A stretch of 64,000 bases of DNA from Oleiagrimonas sp. C23AA (GTDB lineage Bacteria > Pseudomonadota > Gammaproteobacteria > Xanthomonadales > Rhodanobacteraceae). The translations under genes and the position numbers were made by a program. The notes below the pieces were generated by a model, which saw only the letters and a list, made by a program, of their open reading frames with translations, had not been told where the DNA came from and did no database searches. Within the stretch, counting starts at the first letter, position 1; every line of letters starts with the position of its first letter. The DNA lies in NCBI RefSeq assembly GCF_011759385.1, contig NZ_JAARLY010000002.1, forward strand, positions 310,001-374,000, read 5' to 3'. Positions 1-9,093 of this stretch are shown one piece after another.

Positions 1-293
1 CGCTGGCCGGGCAGGGCGTGAACCTGGGGCTTCGCGATGTGGCCGAGTTGCGCGACGTGCTGGTGCAAGCGCGTGACGCGGGGCGCGACATCGCCGCCGA
101 GCACGTGCTGCGGCGTTACGCACGGCGCCGGCGCAGTGCCGATACGCTCGACGCGCTGTCATTTGATGCCCTGTCGCGCGCGTTCGCCCACAGCGCCGCG
201 CCGTGGGTGGGTTTGCGTGGCATGGGCGTGCGCCTGCTCGACCGTGCCGGCCCGTTCAAGCGCCTGCTGGCCAGTCACGCCGCCGGGCGTTGA
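1..293 (+). CDS. UbiH/UbiF/VisC-type FAD-dependent hydroxylase, C-terminal fragment
   Basis: The open frame runs in from the left edge (first full codon at base 3) and stops with TGA at 291-293, so only the last 96 residues are present. It begins with LAGQGVNLGLRDVAEL, the hallmark C-terminal block of the ubiquinone-biosynthesis flavin hydroxylases (UbiH, UbiF, UbiI, VisC), where the Gly-rich stretch contacts the FAD. The remaining residues form the usual basic C-terminal helix (RRYARRRR). In the family these enzymes hydroxylate the ring of polyprenyl-phenol intermediates of ubiquinone. Which paralogue this is cannot be told from the fragment. A GTG at base 18 lies inside the gene and is not its start. 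Confidence 0.85.
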   Translation, partial: LAGQGVNLGLRDVAELRDVLVQARDAGRDIAAEHVLRRYARRRRSADTLDALSFDALSRAFAHSAAPWVGLRGMGVRLLDRAGPFKRLLASHAAGR

Positions 294-303
294 GGTGACG
301 ATA

Positions 304-326
304 AGCCGGGTCTGATTGACCCGGCT
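304..326. terminator. Hairpin between convergent genes
   Basis: AGCCGGGTC and GACCCGGCT form a perfect 9-bp stem with a TGATT loop, between the stop of the hydroxylase (293) and the stop of the cytochrome gene on the other strand (332). There is no strong T run on either side, so it is a modest intrinsic terminator candidate for both directions. Confidence 0.45.
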
Positions 327-331
327 GCGGC

Positions 332-790
332 TTATTTCTCGCGATAGCGCTCGTGGCAGGCTTTGCAGGCCTTGGCGGTATCCATGAAGGCTTTCTTGGA
401 CGCCGCCTCATCGCCGCGTTCGGCCACCTGTGCCATATGCGCCGACGTCGTCTCGAAGTCGCTCATCTTCTGCTTGAAGTCGTCAAAGTGACTCCAGATA
501 CCCGGCTTGGCATCGGTCTTGGCGCCCTTGTCCGACCCGGCCGGAAAGCCTTCCAGCAGCTGCTGGCTATAAAAGGCAATGCGCTTGGCGCGCTTGCTGA
601 ACTCGGCCTGGTTCCAGGCCTGCTTGCCACGCACCATGTCGAGCATGGGGTGAAAGTTCCAGCCGATGGCGTGATAGATGCCCTGACGGTATTCGATGGC
701 CCGCGTCGATTGACTGGCCGCCAGTGCCGCCGCACTGACCGCAAACCCAGTGGCGGCCACAAACCCCAATACAAGCAAATGACGTCGCAT
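332..790 (-). CDS. Cytochrome c' (periplasmic c-type haem protein)
   Basis: A 152-residue protein with an N-terminal Sec signal peptide (about residues 1-24, MRRHLLVLGF then an Ala-rich core). A single haem motif CKACH lies close to the C-terminus (Cys142 to His146). One C-terminal CxxCH after an otherwise helical chain is the layout of class II cytochromes c (cytochrome c' and c556), four-helix bundles in the periplasm that bind NO or carry electrons. The ATG at 790 was chosen over upstream in-frame starts because GGAGAG sits just before it and the signal peptide starts there. It stands alone: no redox partner is adjacent, so its physiological role cannot be inferred from context. Confidence 0.85.
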   Translation of the reverse strand: MRRHLLVLGFVAATGFAVSAAALAASQSTRAIEYRQGIYHAIGWNFHPMLDMVRGKQAWNQAEFSKRAKRIAFYSQQLLEGFPAGSDKGAKTDAKPGIWSHFDDFKQKMSDFETTSAHMAQVAERGDEAASKKAFMDTAKACKACHERYREK

Positions 791-1004
791 GATGCTCTCC
801 CCGATGGATGGCTTGGAGTGTAGCAACCGTTTGATTGCGCGCGGCAAGGGGGCGCTGGTGGAGGTCGCGGCGCTACTGGAAAAGTGGGCGGGCAATATGC
901 GGGGGTGCGTCCTTTTGCAGTTGGGTCAGGCACTGTGCATGCGGAACAAGCTGAGACGATGGTGTTTCGGCAAGCCCTGCGAGTTATTCCATATATCGGT
1001 GCCT

Positions 1005-2003
1005 TCAGAACGTGCGTTCGACCGCGTAGTCGGCCAACGCCGCCAGGGCCTGGCGCTGCGGGGAGTCGGCCAGGGCCAGCAGGGCTTCGTGGGCGCGTTG
1101 GGCGTGGGCCTGTGCGGCGCCGCTGGTGCGTTCCAGGGCACCGCTTTCGCGGATCGCGGCAAGAATGGTGTCCATGTGCTCCAGGCCGCCGTGTTCGATG
1201 GCCTGGCGGATGGCGGCCGACTGGTCCGGGGAAGCCTTTTCCAGTGCGAAGATCAGCGGCAGGGTCGGCTTGCCCTCGGCCAGATCGTCGCCGATGTTCT
1301 TGCCCAACGTGTCGGCGTCGGAGATGTAATCGAGCAGGTCATCGGCGATCTGGAAGGCGTAGCCCAGCTCCATGCCGTAGGTGCGCAGTGCCTTGACCTG
1401 ATCGTCCGGCAGGCCACCGAGTACGCCGCCCAGCTCGGTGGCGGCGGCAAACAGCACCGCGGTCTTGCGCTCGATGGTTTGTAGATAGGTCTGCTCGTTG
1501 ACGTCGGCATTGCCGATATTGAGCAGCTGCATCACTTCACCTGCGGCAATGGTGTTGGTGGTGTCGGCGAGGATGCGCATGATCGGCATCTGGTCCAGTT
1601 CCACCATCAGCTGGAACGCGCGCGAGTAAAGAAAATCGCCGACCAGCACGCTGGCGGCATTGCCCCAGACCGCGTTGGCGGTGCTGCGACCACGGCGCAG
1701 GTCTGATTCGTCGACCACGTCATCGTGCAGCAGTGTGGAGGTGTGGATGAACTCGATCACCGCCGCCAGCTTGGCGTGATCCTCGCCCCGGTAGCCGGCC
1801 GCGCGCGCGGCCAGCACGTGCAGCATCGGGCGCAGGCGCTTGCCGCCACCGCCGATGATGTGTTCGGCAATCTGGTTGATCAGCACCACGTCCGAGGACA
1901 GGCGGTGACGGATCAGCGCATCCACCGCGGCCATGTCGTTCGCCGCCAGCTCACGCACGGCGGCAAAATCGAAGGGATGGGCGGCGTCAGCGGGGACGGA
2001 CAT
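1005..2003 (-). CDS. ispB: Polyprenyl (octaprenyl) diphosphate synthase
   Basis: A 332-residue trans-prenyltransferase that adds isopentenyl diphosphate units to make the C40-type side chain of ubiquinone. The family signatures are all present: GKRLRP near residue 54, the first Asp-rich motif DDVVD at about 94-98 in LLHDDVVDES, and the second Asp-rich motif DDLLD at about 221-225, which bind the Mg2+-diphosphate substrates. Length matches IspB. The ATG at 2003 is preferred to a GTG at 2009; AAGAAAGA lies about 8 bases before it. A TATAAT box on the same strand at 2041-2036 gives a short leader. It is divergent from the MFS gene at 2126. The product pairs logically with the ubiquinone hydroxylase fragment at the window start, though they are not one operon. 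Confidence 0.95.
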   Translation of the reverse strand: MSVPADAAHPFDFAAVRELAANDMAAVDALIRHRLSSDVVLINQIAEHIIGGGGKRLRPMLHVLAARAAGYRGEDHAKLAAVIEFIHTSTLLHDDVVDESDLRRGRSTANAVWGNAASVLVGDFLYSRAFQLMVELDQMPIMRILADTTNTIAAGEVMQLLNIGNADVNEQTYLQTIERKTAVLFAAATELGGVLGGLPDDQVKALRTYGMELGYAFQIADDLLDYISDADTLGKNIGDDLAEGKPTLPLIFALEKASPDQSAAIRQAIEHGGLEHMDTILAAIRESGALERTSGAAQAHAQRAHEALLALADSPQRQALAALADYAVERTF

Positions 2004-2035
2004 GGGCACGTTCTTTCTTGGTGGGACAAAGCGCC

Positions 2036-2041
2036 ATTATA
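2036..2041 (-). promoter_or_regulatory. Candidate -10 element for ispB
   Basis: The minus strand reads TATAAT here, about 33-38 bases before the ispB ATG, which would put transcription start near 2029. No good -35 hexamer is visible at 16-18 bp spacing, so the call rests on the perfect -10. Confidence 0.45.
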
Positions 2042-2082
2042 GCTGCGACGGCCTGTCGCGAGGCGTATTCACCCTTGGGTCT

Positions 2083-2088
2083 TATAAT
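2083..2088 (+). promoter_or_regulatory. Candidate -10 element for the MFS gene at 2126
   Basis: A perfect TATAAT on the plus strand, 38 bases before the GTG start, divergent from the ispB box. Both boxes are followed by GGC. No convincing -35 was found. Confidence 0.4.
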
Positions 2089-2125
2089 GGCCGATTGTTC
2101 TTGCAGTTAACGGTGGCCAAGCAAC

Positions 2126-3310
2126 GTGAGCAAGCTAAGCACACTCGAACGACGCAGTGCCCTGACGCTGGCCTGCGTGATCAGTCTCAGGCTGTTCGGT
2201 CTGTTTCTCATTCTTCCCGTGTTCTCGGTGTATGCGCAGCATATGCCGGGCTCGACACCGTTCATGATCGGCCTGGCCATGGGCATCTACGGCATTGGCC
2301 AGATCCTGTTGCAGATCCCGCTTGGGATGCTGTCCGACCGCATCGGCCGCAAGCCAGCCATCACGCTGGGTTTGATCGTGTTCGCCGTCGGCGGCCTGGT
2401 GGCGGCCATGTCGCACACTCTGACCGGCATTGTGATTGGCCGCGCCTTGCAGGGCATGGGGGCGGTTTCCGGGGCCGGCACCGCGCTGGCGGCTGATCTT
2501 TCGCGCGATGAAAATCGCGGCAAGATGATGGGTATCATCGGCGTTTCCATCGGCCTGGCGTTTCTGTTGGCGCTGATTCTGGGGCCGGCGCTGGAGTCGG
2601 TCGGTGGCCTGCCGGGGCTTTTTGGCGCCACCTCTGTGCTGGCGCTGATGTCGCTGGTACTGCTGTGGATCATCGTGCCGACGCCTGATCACGCCAAGGC
2701 GCCGGCCAGCGCCGGCGTGGGCGAAATCATGCATGTGCTGCGTGACGGCCGCCTGATGGTGATGAACGGTTCGGTGTTCTTCCTGCACGCGCTGCTTACG
2801 GCCTGCTTCGTGTCATTGCCGTTGTTGCTGGAGAAGCGCATGCACCTGCCGGTAGCCCGGCACTGGGAGCTGTACCTGCCGGTGATGATCGTGGCCGCGT
2901 TCGTGATGGGCGCGGTGCTGCCGCGCGCCAAGGAAATCGCACAGGGCATGCGAGTGATCCTTGCATGTGTGGTGGCGCTGGGACTGGCGCTGCTGGGCCT
3001 GGCAGTGGCTGGCGGGCAATGGGCGGTGGTGGCTATCGCTGCGGCGCTGTTCTTCTCGGCCTTCAATCTGCTGGAAGCGACCCTGCCCAGCCTGGTATCG
3101 CGCCTGGCGCCGAAGGCGCACCGCGGCGGCGCGCTGGGGGCCTATTCGACCAGCCAGTTCTTCGGCGCCTTTGTCGGCGGTGTGGTCGGTGGTTGGGCAC
3201 TGGGTGCCCTGGGCGTGGCTGGCGTGTTTGGTTGCGCCGCGGCCCTCACGCTGATCTGGGCGCCGTTGGTGGCCTGGGGCACGCGGCGCATCGTGGCCAG
3301 TCAGGCGTGA
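2126..3310 (+). CDS. MFS transporter, YajR-like drug:proton antiporter family
   Basis: A 394-residue, very hydrophobic protein with about 12 membrane segments. The loop between helices 2 and 3 reads GMLSDRIGRKPAI, a near-perfect MFS signature A (GxLaDrxGrkxxl). The N-terminus (RLFGLFLILPVFSVYA) resembles the YajR group of single-component inner-membrane exporters. Unlike E. coli YajR (about 454 residues with a soluble C-terminal YAM domain), this one ends soon after the last helix (RRIVASQA), so the soluble domain is missing. The start is GTG at 2126; the ribosome site is weak. Substrate unknown. A YajR-like gene near ssb is a familiar arrangement in related genomes, but here a glycosyltransferase gene lies between them on the other strand. 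Confidence 0.85.
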   Translation: MSKLSTLERRSALTLACVISLRLFGLFLILPVFSVYAQHMPGSTPFMIGLAMGIYGIGQILLQIPLGMLSDRIGRKPAITLGLIVFAVGGLVAAMSHTLTGIVIGRALQGMGAVSGAGTALAADLSRDENRGKMMGIIGVSIGLAFLLALILGPALESVGGLPGLFGATSVLALMSLVLLWIIVPTPDHAKAPASAGVGEIMHVLRDGRLMVMNGSVFFLHALLTACFVSLPLLLEKRMHLPVARHWELYLPVMIVAAFVMGAVLPRAKEIAQGMRVILACVVALGLALLGLAVAGGQWAVVAIAAALFFSAFNLLEATLPSLVSRLAPKAHRGGALGAYSTSQFFGAFVGGVVGGWALGALGVAGVFGCAAALTLIWAPLVAWGTRRIVASQA

Positions 3311-3333
3311 GGTGACCTGCCCCATCGGTTCGC

Positions 3334-3362
3334 GAAGAAGCCGGCAGCATGCCGGCTTCTTC
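3334..3362. terminator. Bidirectional terminator
   Basis: GAAGAAGCCGGC, loop AGCAT, GCCGGCTTCTTC: a perfect 12-bp stem between two convergent genes (stops at 3310 and 3383). Each strand has a pyrimidine-rich 3' arm, TTCTTC. Confidence 0.75.
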
Positions 3363-3382
3363 ACGCCTGAGCTCTCACAGTG

Positions 3383-5002
3383 TCACGGGTGGCGCTGCTC
3401 GCCATTGGCCAGCAGATCGCGTACCCGCCAGATGGAAAGCTCGCCCAGCAGGTAGGGCTGACGATAGAGCGGTGTGGCGCTGTAGCGGAAATGGCGGTCG
3501 CTGGAAATCACCCAGCCGTCCGGATGTGCCCGCATCCAGGCATCAAGTGCGCCATGGCCCTGTACAAAAGGTACCGGGTGCTGCAGTTTGCCGGCGAAGT
3601 CGTACATGCCGTCATGGTCGCCTGCGCTCATCACCGGGATGTGATGGGCCTGCGCATAGGCCAGCTGCTGCGCGGCAGGCGTGATGTCGAAGCGCTCACC
3701 ACCGGCCTGTACAGCCGCAACGCGGGTGAACAGCAAAGCCAGGGCCATGGCCACGGCGACCCAGGCCGTAGGCAAGGGGCGCGGGCGGCGCCACGCCAGC
3801 GCCACGCCAAGCAGTGCCGAGGCGACACCCCAAAGCGCAGGCGCCATGGTGGTATCGGGCAGTCGTACCCGATACACCAGCACTGCGGTCAGCACACCAA
3901 GCAGTGCCAGTACCGCTCCCGCCCGTGCCGGACTCAGGCGCCAGCGTTGTTCGGCCGTGGCCACACCGGCCAGCAGGGCCAGTGCAGGCAACAACGGAAG
4001 CAGATAATGCGGCTGCTTGCCGCTGATCAGGCTGAAGGCGACAAAGGCCGGCACGAAGGCCGCCAGCCCGAATCGCTTGAGTCGCTGGCGGTCGTCGCTG
4101 GCGACCTGTAGCGAGGGCGTGGTGCGGGTGCGGGCCATGCATGCGACCCAGGGCAGTATCAGCACTGGAAGCAACGGCAGATACCACCATATGGGGCGTC
4201 GATGCGCGAAGCTGTCGGCAACCCGACCCACGGTCTGGCGAAGGAATATGGCGTTTTCGTAGGCGGCGCCACCGGCGTGCGCCGCCGGCAGGGCCCAGGA
4301 CAGGGCGAGCGCGGCACCGGCGATCAATGCGATGAGCAACGCGCCCAGCCAGGCCAGCCATTGCGCGCGCGCATGGCCGGACCACCAGGGTGCCAGTGCC
4401 AACGGCAGTCCGCCGACCAGCAGTGCCACAGGTCCCTTGGCCAGGATGCCCAGCCCAAGCGACAACGCGATCACCACGATGCCGAGCAAGCGCCGCCGCG
4501 CACCGCGGTCGCCAGTCAGGTCGATACCACCCAGCCACATGCCGAGAGAACAGGCCGTCAGCAGGCCATCGAACATGATGGTGCTGGAGAAGGCGATCAC
4601 CGCCAGCGAGCCCACCCACAGCCAGGCTGCCTCGCTTTTCACCTTGGGTGAGCCGCCAAGGCGGCTCACCAGGGCACGCAGTAGCAGCACGCCCAGGCCC
4701 GTCACCGCCACGTTCAGCGCGCGCGCGGCCCAGGCGTGCACGCCGGTCAGTGTCCAGAAGAGGTTGATCAGCCAGAACAGCAGGGGTGGCTTGTCCGGAT
4801 ACGGATGGCCGTTCAGAAACGGCACCAGCCACTGTCCGCTCTCGCGCATATGCCAGGCCACGCCGATATAACGTGTCTCGTCGATCGGCACCGGAGCCAT
4901 CAGAAAGGCGGGAATCAGCAGCAGCGCGCCAGCCAGCCAGGGCAGCACACGCGACCATGGTTCCGGATTGCGTTCAGGGGTTGGCGAGTGGACGTGAGGC
5001 AT
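3383..5002 (-). CDS. PMT/ArnT-like family 39 glycosyltransferase, integral membrane
   Basis: A protein of about 539 residues with many membrane segments. The first periplasmic loop holds PVPIDETRYIGVAWHM (Asp41-Glu42), matching the catalytic DE(T/x)RY block of ArnT and related GT-C lipid-linked sugar transferases, followed by the usual YPDKPPLLFW segment. Members move a sugar from an undecaprenyl carrier onto lipid A, protein or glycan in the periplasm. ArnT itself sits in an arn operon, which is absent, so the acceptor is unknown. The ATG at 5002 is preferred to an ATG at 5035 because the extra residues come from a stretch (LVPNPELRPF) that looks like noncoding repeat-type DNA; neither start has a clear ribosome site. 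Confidence 0.75.
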   Translation of the reverse strand: MPHVHSPTPERNPEPWSRVLPWLAGALLLIPAFLMAPVPIDETRYIGVAWHMRESGQWLVPFLNGHPYPDKPPLLFWLINLFWTLTGVHAWAARALNVAVTGLGVLLLRALVSRLGGSPKVKSEAAWLWVGSLAVIAFSSTIMFDGLLTACSLGMWLGGIDLTGDRGARRRLLGIVVIALSLGLGILAKGPVALLVGGLPLALAPWWSGHARAQWLAWLGALLIALIAGAALALSWALPAAHAGGAAYENAIFLRQTVGRVADSFAHRRPIWWYLPLLPVLILPWVACMARTRTTPSLQVASDDRQRLKRFGLAAFVPAFVAFSLISGKQPHYLLPLLPALALLAGVATAEQRWRLSPARAGAVLALLGVLTAVLVYRVRLPDTTMAPALWGVASALLGVALAWRRPRPLPTAWVAVAMALALLFTRVAAVQAGGERFDITPAAQQLAYAQAHHIPVMSAGDHDGMYDFAGKLQHPVPFVQGHGALDAWMRAHPDGWVISSDRHFRYSATPLYRQPYLLGELSIWRVRDLLANGEQRHP

Positions 5003-5132
5003 GAAAGGTCGCAATTCGGGATTGGGGACAAGCATCGGCGACGGTGCTTATGGACCGCTTAGCCGACGCGCGCGTGCGCAGAGGGACTACATAGCGGCCC
5101 GCACCCAGGCTGGCAAGTCACTGTGGTGCGCG

Positions 5133-5141
5133 TGGTATTAT
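5133..5141 (+). promoter_or_regulatory. Extended -10 element for ssb
   Basis: TG-G-TATTAT forms an extended -10 box ending 39 bases before the ssb ATG, giving a leader of roughly 30 nt. No strong -35 was found, as is common with extended -10 promoters. Confidence 0.45.
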
Positions 5142-5180
5142 CGGCCGTCAATTGACGCAATTTAGTTTCGAGGGTATTCC

Positions 5181-5756
5181 ATGGCTCGCGGCATCAACAA
5201 AGTCATTCTGGTCGGTAACCTGGGCGCCGATCCGGAAACCCGCTACACCGCCAGCGGCACGGCCATTACCACCCTGCGTCTGGCCACCTCCGAGCAGTGG
5301 CGCGACAAGCAGTCCGGTGAGCGCCAGGAGCGCACCGAGTGGCATCGCGTGAAGCTGTTCGGCAAGCTGGCCGAGATTTCCGGTGAATACCTCAAGAAAG
5401 GCCGTCAGGTGTACATCGAAGGCAGCCTGCGCACCGACAAGTACACCGGCCAAGACGGCGTCGAGCGCTACAGCACCGACATCATCGCCAACGAGATGCA
5501 GATGCTCGGTGGTGGAGAAATGGGCGGCGCTGGCGGTGGCGGCCCGCGCCCGCAGCAGCGCGGCGGCGGCTACGGTCAGGATGCCGGCTACGGCGGCGGC
5601 GGTGGCTACAACCAGAACCAGGGTGGCGGTTACGGCGGCGGTCAGCCGCGCCAGGCGCCGCCACAGCAGCGCGGCCCGGCCCAGCCGCCGGCGCAGGAGC
5701 CGGGTGGCTACAACGGCCCGGACAATAATTTCGATGACGACGACATCCCGTTCTAA
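5181..5756 (+). CDS. ssb: Single-stranded DNA-binding protein
   Basis: A 191-residue SSB. Residues 1 to about 110 are the OB fold, opening [21 protein letters not shown], with the conserved [21 protein letters not shown] block that forms the tetramer and wraps ssDNA. Residues about 112-178 are a Gly/Gln/Pro-rich flexible linker with GGGYGQ and GGGGYNQ repeats. The protein ends in the acidic tip DDDDIPF, the docking site for RecO, exonuclease I, PriA and other repair proteins. GAGGGT lies before the ATG. The gene is monocistronic, with its own extended -10 box and a strong downstream terminator. Confidence 0.98.
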   Translation: MARGINKVILVGNLGADPETRYTASGTAITTLRLATSEQWRDKQSGERQERTEWHRVKLFGKLAEISGEYLKKGRQVYIEGSLRTDKYTGQDGVERYSTDIIANEMQMLGGGEMGGAGGGGPRPQQRGGGYGQDAGYGGGGGYNQNQGGGYGGGQPRQAPPQQRGPAQPPAQEPGGYNGPDNNFDDDDIPF

Positions 5757-5784
5757 GCTCAGGGATGTCCGTTTATCGCTCAAG

Positions 5785-5815
5785 AAAAAGGCCCGCTGTG
5801 TGCGGGCCTTTTTCT
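5785..5815 (+). terminator. ssb intrinsic terminator
   Basis: AAAAAGGCCCGC, loop TGTGT, GCGGGCCTTTTT then CTTT: a 12-bp stem with a T run, 28 bases after the ssb stop. The A run on the other arm lets it also stop transcription from the opposite direction. Confidence 0.85.
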
Positions 5816-5836
5816 TTGGTGAGTGGGTGAACCAGC

Positions 5837-8062
5837 CTACGCGGCGCTTTGTTCCGGGGCGTTGAGCAAGTCCTCGATGCGCACCGGCAAGTCACGCACG
5901 CGCACGCCGGTGGCGTGGTACACCGCGCTGGTTACCGCCGCGGCAAAGCCGGCCAGGCCGATTTCACCGATACCGCGCGCGCCCAGCGCGTTGAGCGCGT
6001 AGTCGGGGTAATCCAGGAAGGTGACATCGATCTCGGGTGTGTCGGCATGCGAGGCGACCAGGTAATCGGCCAGGTTCGAGTTGATCGGCGCGCCGTTGCG
6101 CGAGTCGTACTCGGTGTCCTCGAGCATCGCCATGCCAAGACCCATGACGATGGCACCCTCAATCTGGTTGCGCCCGGTGCGAGTGTTGATCACGCGGCCG
6201 CCATCGATCACGGTGACCACACGGCGCACGCGCAGGCGGGCAATATCCGGCTGCCAGCCGATCTCGACAAAGTGCGCACCGTAGGAGTGGATGGAGAGCT
6301 TCTTCTCCTTGGGATCGTCGCCACTGCCCTTGGACTGGCCCTTGCCACTGACGTGATCGACGCGCGCATCGGCGAGGATCTTGCCGAAAGGCACACCATC
6401 GTCGGGCGCCTGATCCTTGCGGTGCACGCGGCCCTCGCTCAGGGTCAGCTGGTCGGCCGATACCCCAGCGAAGTGACCGCCGCTGCCGGTGGCCGTATGC
6501 AACAGCTGAGAGATCGCCGCGCGGGTGGCCTCGTCGGTGGCCGGCACCATGGAACCGGTGACCATCGAGCCGCCGGACAGCGGCCCCGGGGGCAGCGTGG
6601 ATTCGCCCAGTTTCACCTCGATACGGTCCAGGCCGATGCCGGTCAGCTGCGCCACCATCTGTGCGATGACGGTGTAGGTGCCGGTGCCGATATCCTGCGT
6701 GGCGCTGGCCACATGCGCGCTGCCATCGGCGTTGAGCTGCACGCTGATCTGTGCCGGCAAGCGCTGCGCCATCCACGAGCAGGCGGCCACGCCCCAGCCG
6801 AGCACGGTATCGCCGTCGCGCATCGAGCCGACCTTGGCCTGGCGCTTGTCCCAGCCGAATTTTTCCGCCCCGGTGGTCAGGCATTCGACCAAGTGGCGCG
6901 AGGAGAACGGATGGCCGTTGGTCTCATCGACCTTGGGCTCGTTCTTGATGCGCAGTTGCACCGGGTCCATGTCCAGCGCCACGGCCAGTTCGTCCATCGC
7001 CGATTCCACCGCATAAAGGCCCGGCACGGCGCCGGGTCCGCGCATGGCGGTGGGATAGCCGACATCGCGCCGCGCATAGCCGGCGGTCACACGGAGATTG
7101 GGTGTGCTGTACAGAAAGCCGGTGGCCTCGCCGCAGTTTTCCTTGTAGTCACCCTCGCGCGAGCGCGTCCACAGGTAATCCTGTTGCAGCGACAGCAGCT
7201 TGCCGTCGTGGCTGGCGCCAAGGCGCATGCGTTGCTGGGTGTTGGTGCGATGACCAACGCTTTCGAACATCATCTTGCGCGACACCACCAGCTTGATGGG
7301 CCGCTCCAGGTTGCGCGCCGCGGCCGCGGCCAGCAGCGCGTGCGGCCACGGCCACAGCTTGCCGCCGAAGCCCGAGCCCAGGTAGTGCATGATGATCTTC
7401 ACCTGTTCCTGCGGCACACCCAGCATGGCCGCCATCACCTTGCGGTGATTCATGGTCGACTGCGTGGTTTCGTACAGGGTGAAGTGGCCGTTGTCGTACA
7501 CGGCGACACTGGCGTGCAGCTCGATCGGATTGTGGGTTTCCGGCGGCGAGCGGTAGGTGTGGTCCACCTTCACCGGGGCCGAGGCGAAGGCCGACTCCGG
7601 ATCGCCGCGCTCGGTATCGACATCCGGCTTTTCGGCGGCGGCGAGCTGGGTCGACACGTCCGGCGTGTCTTCCTGATAGCTCACCTTGACGTGGCGTGCC
7701 GCGTCGGTGGCCTGCTCGAAGGTGTCGGCCACCACCAGTGCCACGTACTGGCCCCAGTAATGAATGGTGTCATCGGATAGCGGCGGACGCTTTTCATCGA
7801 TGGTGCCGTCGCCCTTGCCGGGGCGATGCAGCGGGCCGATGTTGTGGCGGGTGTAGACCACATGTACGCCAGGCATGCGCTCGGCTTTGGCGGTATCCAT
7901 GCCGGTGATGCGGCCGCTGGCAATGGTGGCGCACACCGGCACGGCATACAGTAGTCCGGGGAAATTGAAATCGGACGAATACACGGCGCGGCCGCTGCAT
8001 TTGAGCGGGCCGTCGATGCGTGAGAAGTCGCCGCCGATGTAGGAAGCTGGTGATTTGCCCAT
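5837..8062 (-). CDS. paoC: Aldehyde oxidoreductase, molybdenum cofactor-binding subunit (PaoC-like)
   Basis: A 741-residue large subunit of the xanthine oxidase/aldehyde oxidase family, which carries the molybdopterin cofactor and oxidises aldehydes to carboxylic acids. Visible signatures include GSGFGGKLWPWPHALLAA (Moco-binding loop), RGPGAVPGLYAVESAMDELA, and close to the end GARGIGEIGLAGFAAAV, whose GxGE Glu is the catalytic base of the family. Length and sequence match E. coli PaoC (YagR). It is the last gene of a three-gene operon, 24 bp after paoB, with a strong GAGGAG ribosome site. The cofactor in PaoABC is the cytosine-dinucleotide form; the maturation chaperone gene paoD is not present here. 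Confidence 0.92.
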   Translation of the reverse strand: MGKSPASYIGGDFSRIDGPLKCSGRAVYSSDFNFPGLLYAVPVCATIASGRITGMDTAKAERMPGVHVVYTRHNIGPLHRPGKGDGTIDEKRPPLSDDTIHYWGQYVALVVADTFEQATDAARHVKVSYQEDTPDVSTQLAAAEKPDVDTERGDPESAFASAPVKVDHTYRSPPETHNPIELHASVAVYDNGHFTLYETTQSTMNHRKVMAAMLGVPQEQVKIIMHYLGSGFGGKLWPWPHALLAAAAARNLERPIKLVVSRKMMFESVGHRTNTQQRMRLGASHDGKLLSLQQDYLWTRSREGDYKENCGEATGFLYSTPNLRVTAGYARRDVGYPTAMRGPGAVPGLYAVESAMDELAVALDMDPVQLRIKNEPKVDETNGHPFSSRHLVECLTTGAEKFGWDKRQAKVGSMRDGDTVLGWGVAACSWMAQRLPAQISVQLNADGSAHVASATQDIGTGTYTVIAQMVAQLTGIGLDRIEVKLGESTLPPGPLSGGSMVTGSMVPATDEATRAAISQLLHTATGSGGHFAGVSADQLTLSEGRVHRKDQAPDDGVPFGKILADARVDHVSGKGQSKGSGDDPKEKKLSIHSYGAHFVEIGWQPDIARLRVRRVVTVIDGGRVINTRTGRNQIEGAIVMGLGMAMLEDTEYDSRNGAPINSNLADYLVASHADTPEIDVTFLDYPDYALNALGARGIGEIGLAGFAAAVTSAVYHATGVRVRDLPVRIEDLLNAPEQSAA

Positions 8063-8086
8063 GGGAATCTCCTCTCGCGCGCGGCG

Positions 8087-9088
8087 TCAGGCCGCCGCAG
8101 CGGTGGAAAGTGCCTTGGTCAGGCCGCGCCGCGCCAGTTCGATTTTGAAGCCGTTCTGGCTGTAGGGCTTGGCGCCGGCCAGGGCGGCTTCGGCCGCGGC
8201 ATGAAAGTGGTCGGCATCGGCCGGTTGGCCAAGCAATGCCTTTTCCGCCTCGTGCGAGCGCCACGGGCGCGTGCCGACGCCACCCAGCGCCACACGCGCA
8301 TGGCGCACCGTGCCGTTATCGACGCCCAGCACCACCGCAGCCGATGCCAGTGCAAATTCATACGAGGCACGATCGCGCAGTTTCAGGTAGTGCGAGCGCA
8401 CGCCGCGGGTGGGAGGTGGCAGGATGGCGTGGGTGATCAGCTCGCCCGGCTTGAGCACGTTCTCGCGCTGGGGCGTGTCACCCGGCTCCAGGAAAAAGTC
8501 CTCGATCGGCACCTGGCGCTCGCCGTGCGGGCCATGGATGACGATTTTCGCCTCCAGTGCCGTCATCGCCACATTCATGTCCGACGGGTTGGTGGCAATG
8601 CAGTGTTCGCTGGTGCCCAGCACCGCCATCATGCGGTTGGCGCCGCCGATGGCGCCGCAACCGGAGCCCGGTTCACGCTTGTTGCAGGGCATGGCGGTGT
8701 CGCGGAAATACATGCAGCGCGTGCGTTGCAGCAGGTTGCCGCCGGTCGTGGCCATGTTGCGAAGCTGGCCCGAGGCGCCCGACAGCAGCGCTTCGGAAAG
8801 CACGGTGTAATGGGCTTTCACCTTGGGGTGGTTGGCCAGGTCCGAATTGCGCACCAGGGCGCCGATCTTCAATCCGCCATCGGCCGTTTCTTCCACCTCG
8901 CCCAGCGGCAGATGGTTGATGTCGATGACGCGCGCCGGCGTTTCAACATCCAGCTTCATCAGGTCCAGCAAGGTGGTGCCGCCGGCCACGTAGCGAATCT
9001 GCGCGCCTTGCTGGGCGGTCTGTGTCTGGGCTGCGGCGGCCACGGCCTGTTCCACGGAAGCGGCGCGGATGTAATGGAATGGTTGCAT
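8087..9088 (-). CDS. paoB: Aldehyde oxidoreductase, FAD-binding subunit (PaoB-like)
   Basis: A 333-residue medium subunit. [11 protein letters not shown] (about residues 35-45) and [12 protein letters not shown] (about 114-125) are the two FAD pyrophosphate-binding loops of the CO dehydrogenase/xanthine dehydrogenase flavoprotein family. Directly after the second loop come Cys125, Cys135 and Cys144 with C-x9-C-x8-C spacing inside an insertion. In E. coli PaoB such an insertion holds an additional [4Fe-4S] cluster, so the same is likely here. It starts 5 bp after the paoA stop (TAA-agccg-ATG), a tight coupling typical of subunits made in equal amounts. It passes electrons from the [2Fe-2S] subunit to its flavin and on to an acceptor. 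Confidence 0.92.
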   Translation of the reverse strand: MQPFHYIRAASVEQAVAAAAQTQTAQQGAQIRYVAGGTTLLDLMKLDVETPARVIDINHLPLGEVEETADGGLKIGALVRNSDLANHPKVKAHYTVLSEALLSGASGQLRNMATTGGNLLQRTRCMYFRDTAMPCNKREPGSGCGAIGGANRMMAVLGTSEHCIATNPSDMNVAMTALEAKIVIHGPHGERQVPIEDFFLEPGDTPQRENVLKPGELITHAILPPPTRGVRSHYLKLRDRASYEFALASAAVVLGVDNGTVRHARVALGGVGTRPWRSHEAEKALLGQPADADHFHAAAEAALAGAKPYSQNGFKIELARRGLTKALSTAAAA

Positions 9089-9093
9089 CGGCT

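Noticed and set aside
5007-5031. GC/AT-alternating TTCGGGATTGGGGAC sequence before the glycosyltransferase start as a repeat element
   Set aside because: It resembles GAATCCCGAATC-type repeats of xanthomonads, but only a single degenerate unit is present, so no repeat can be claimed. It only helped in choosing the later start codon.
5849-7780. A 643-residue plus-strand frame opposite paoC
   Set aside because: It mirrors paoC codons, shows no recognisable motif and is His/Gly/Arg-rich. paoC has full family motifs and operon context.
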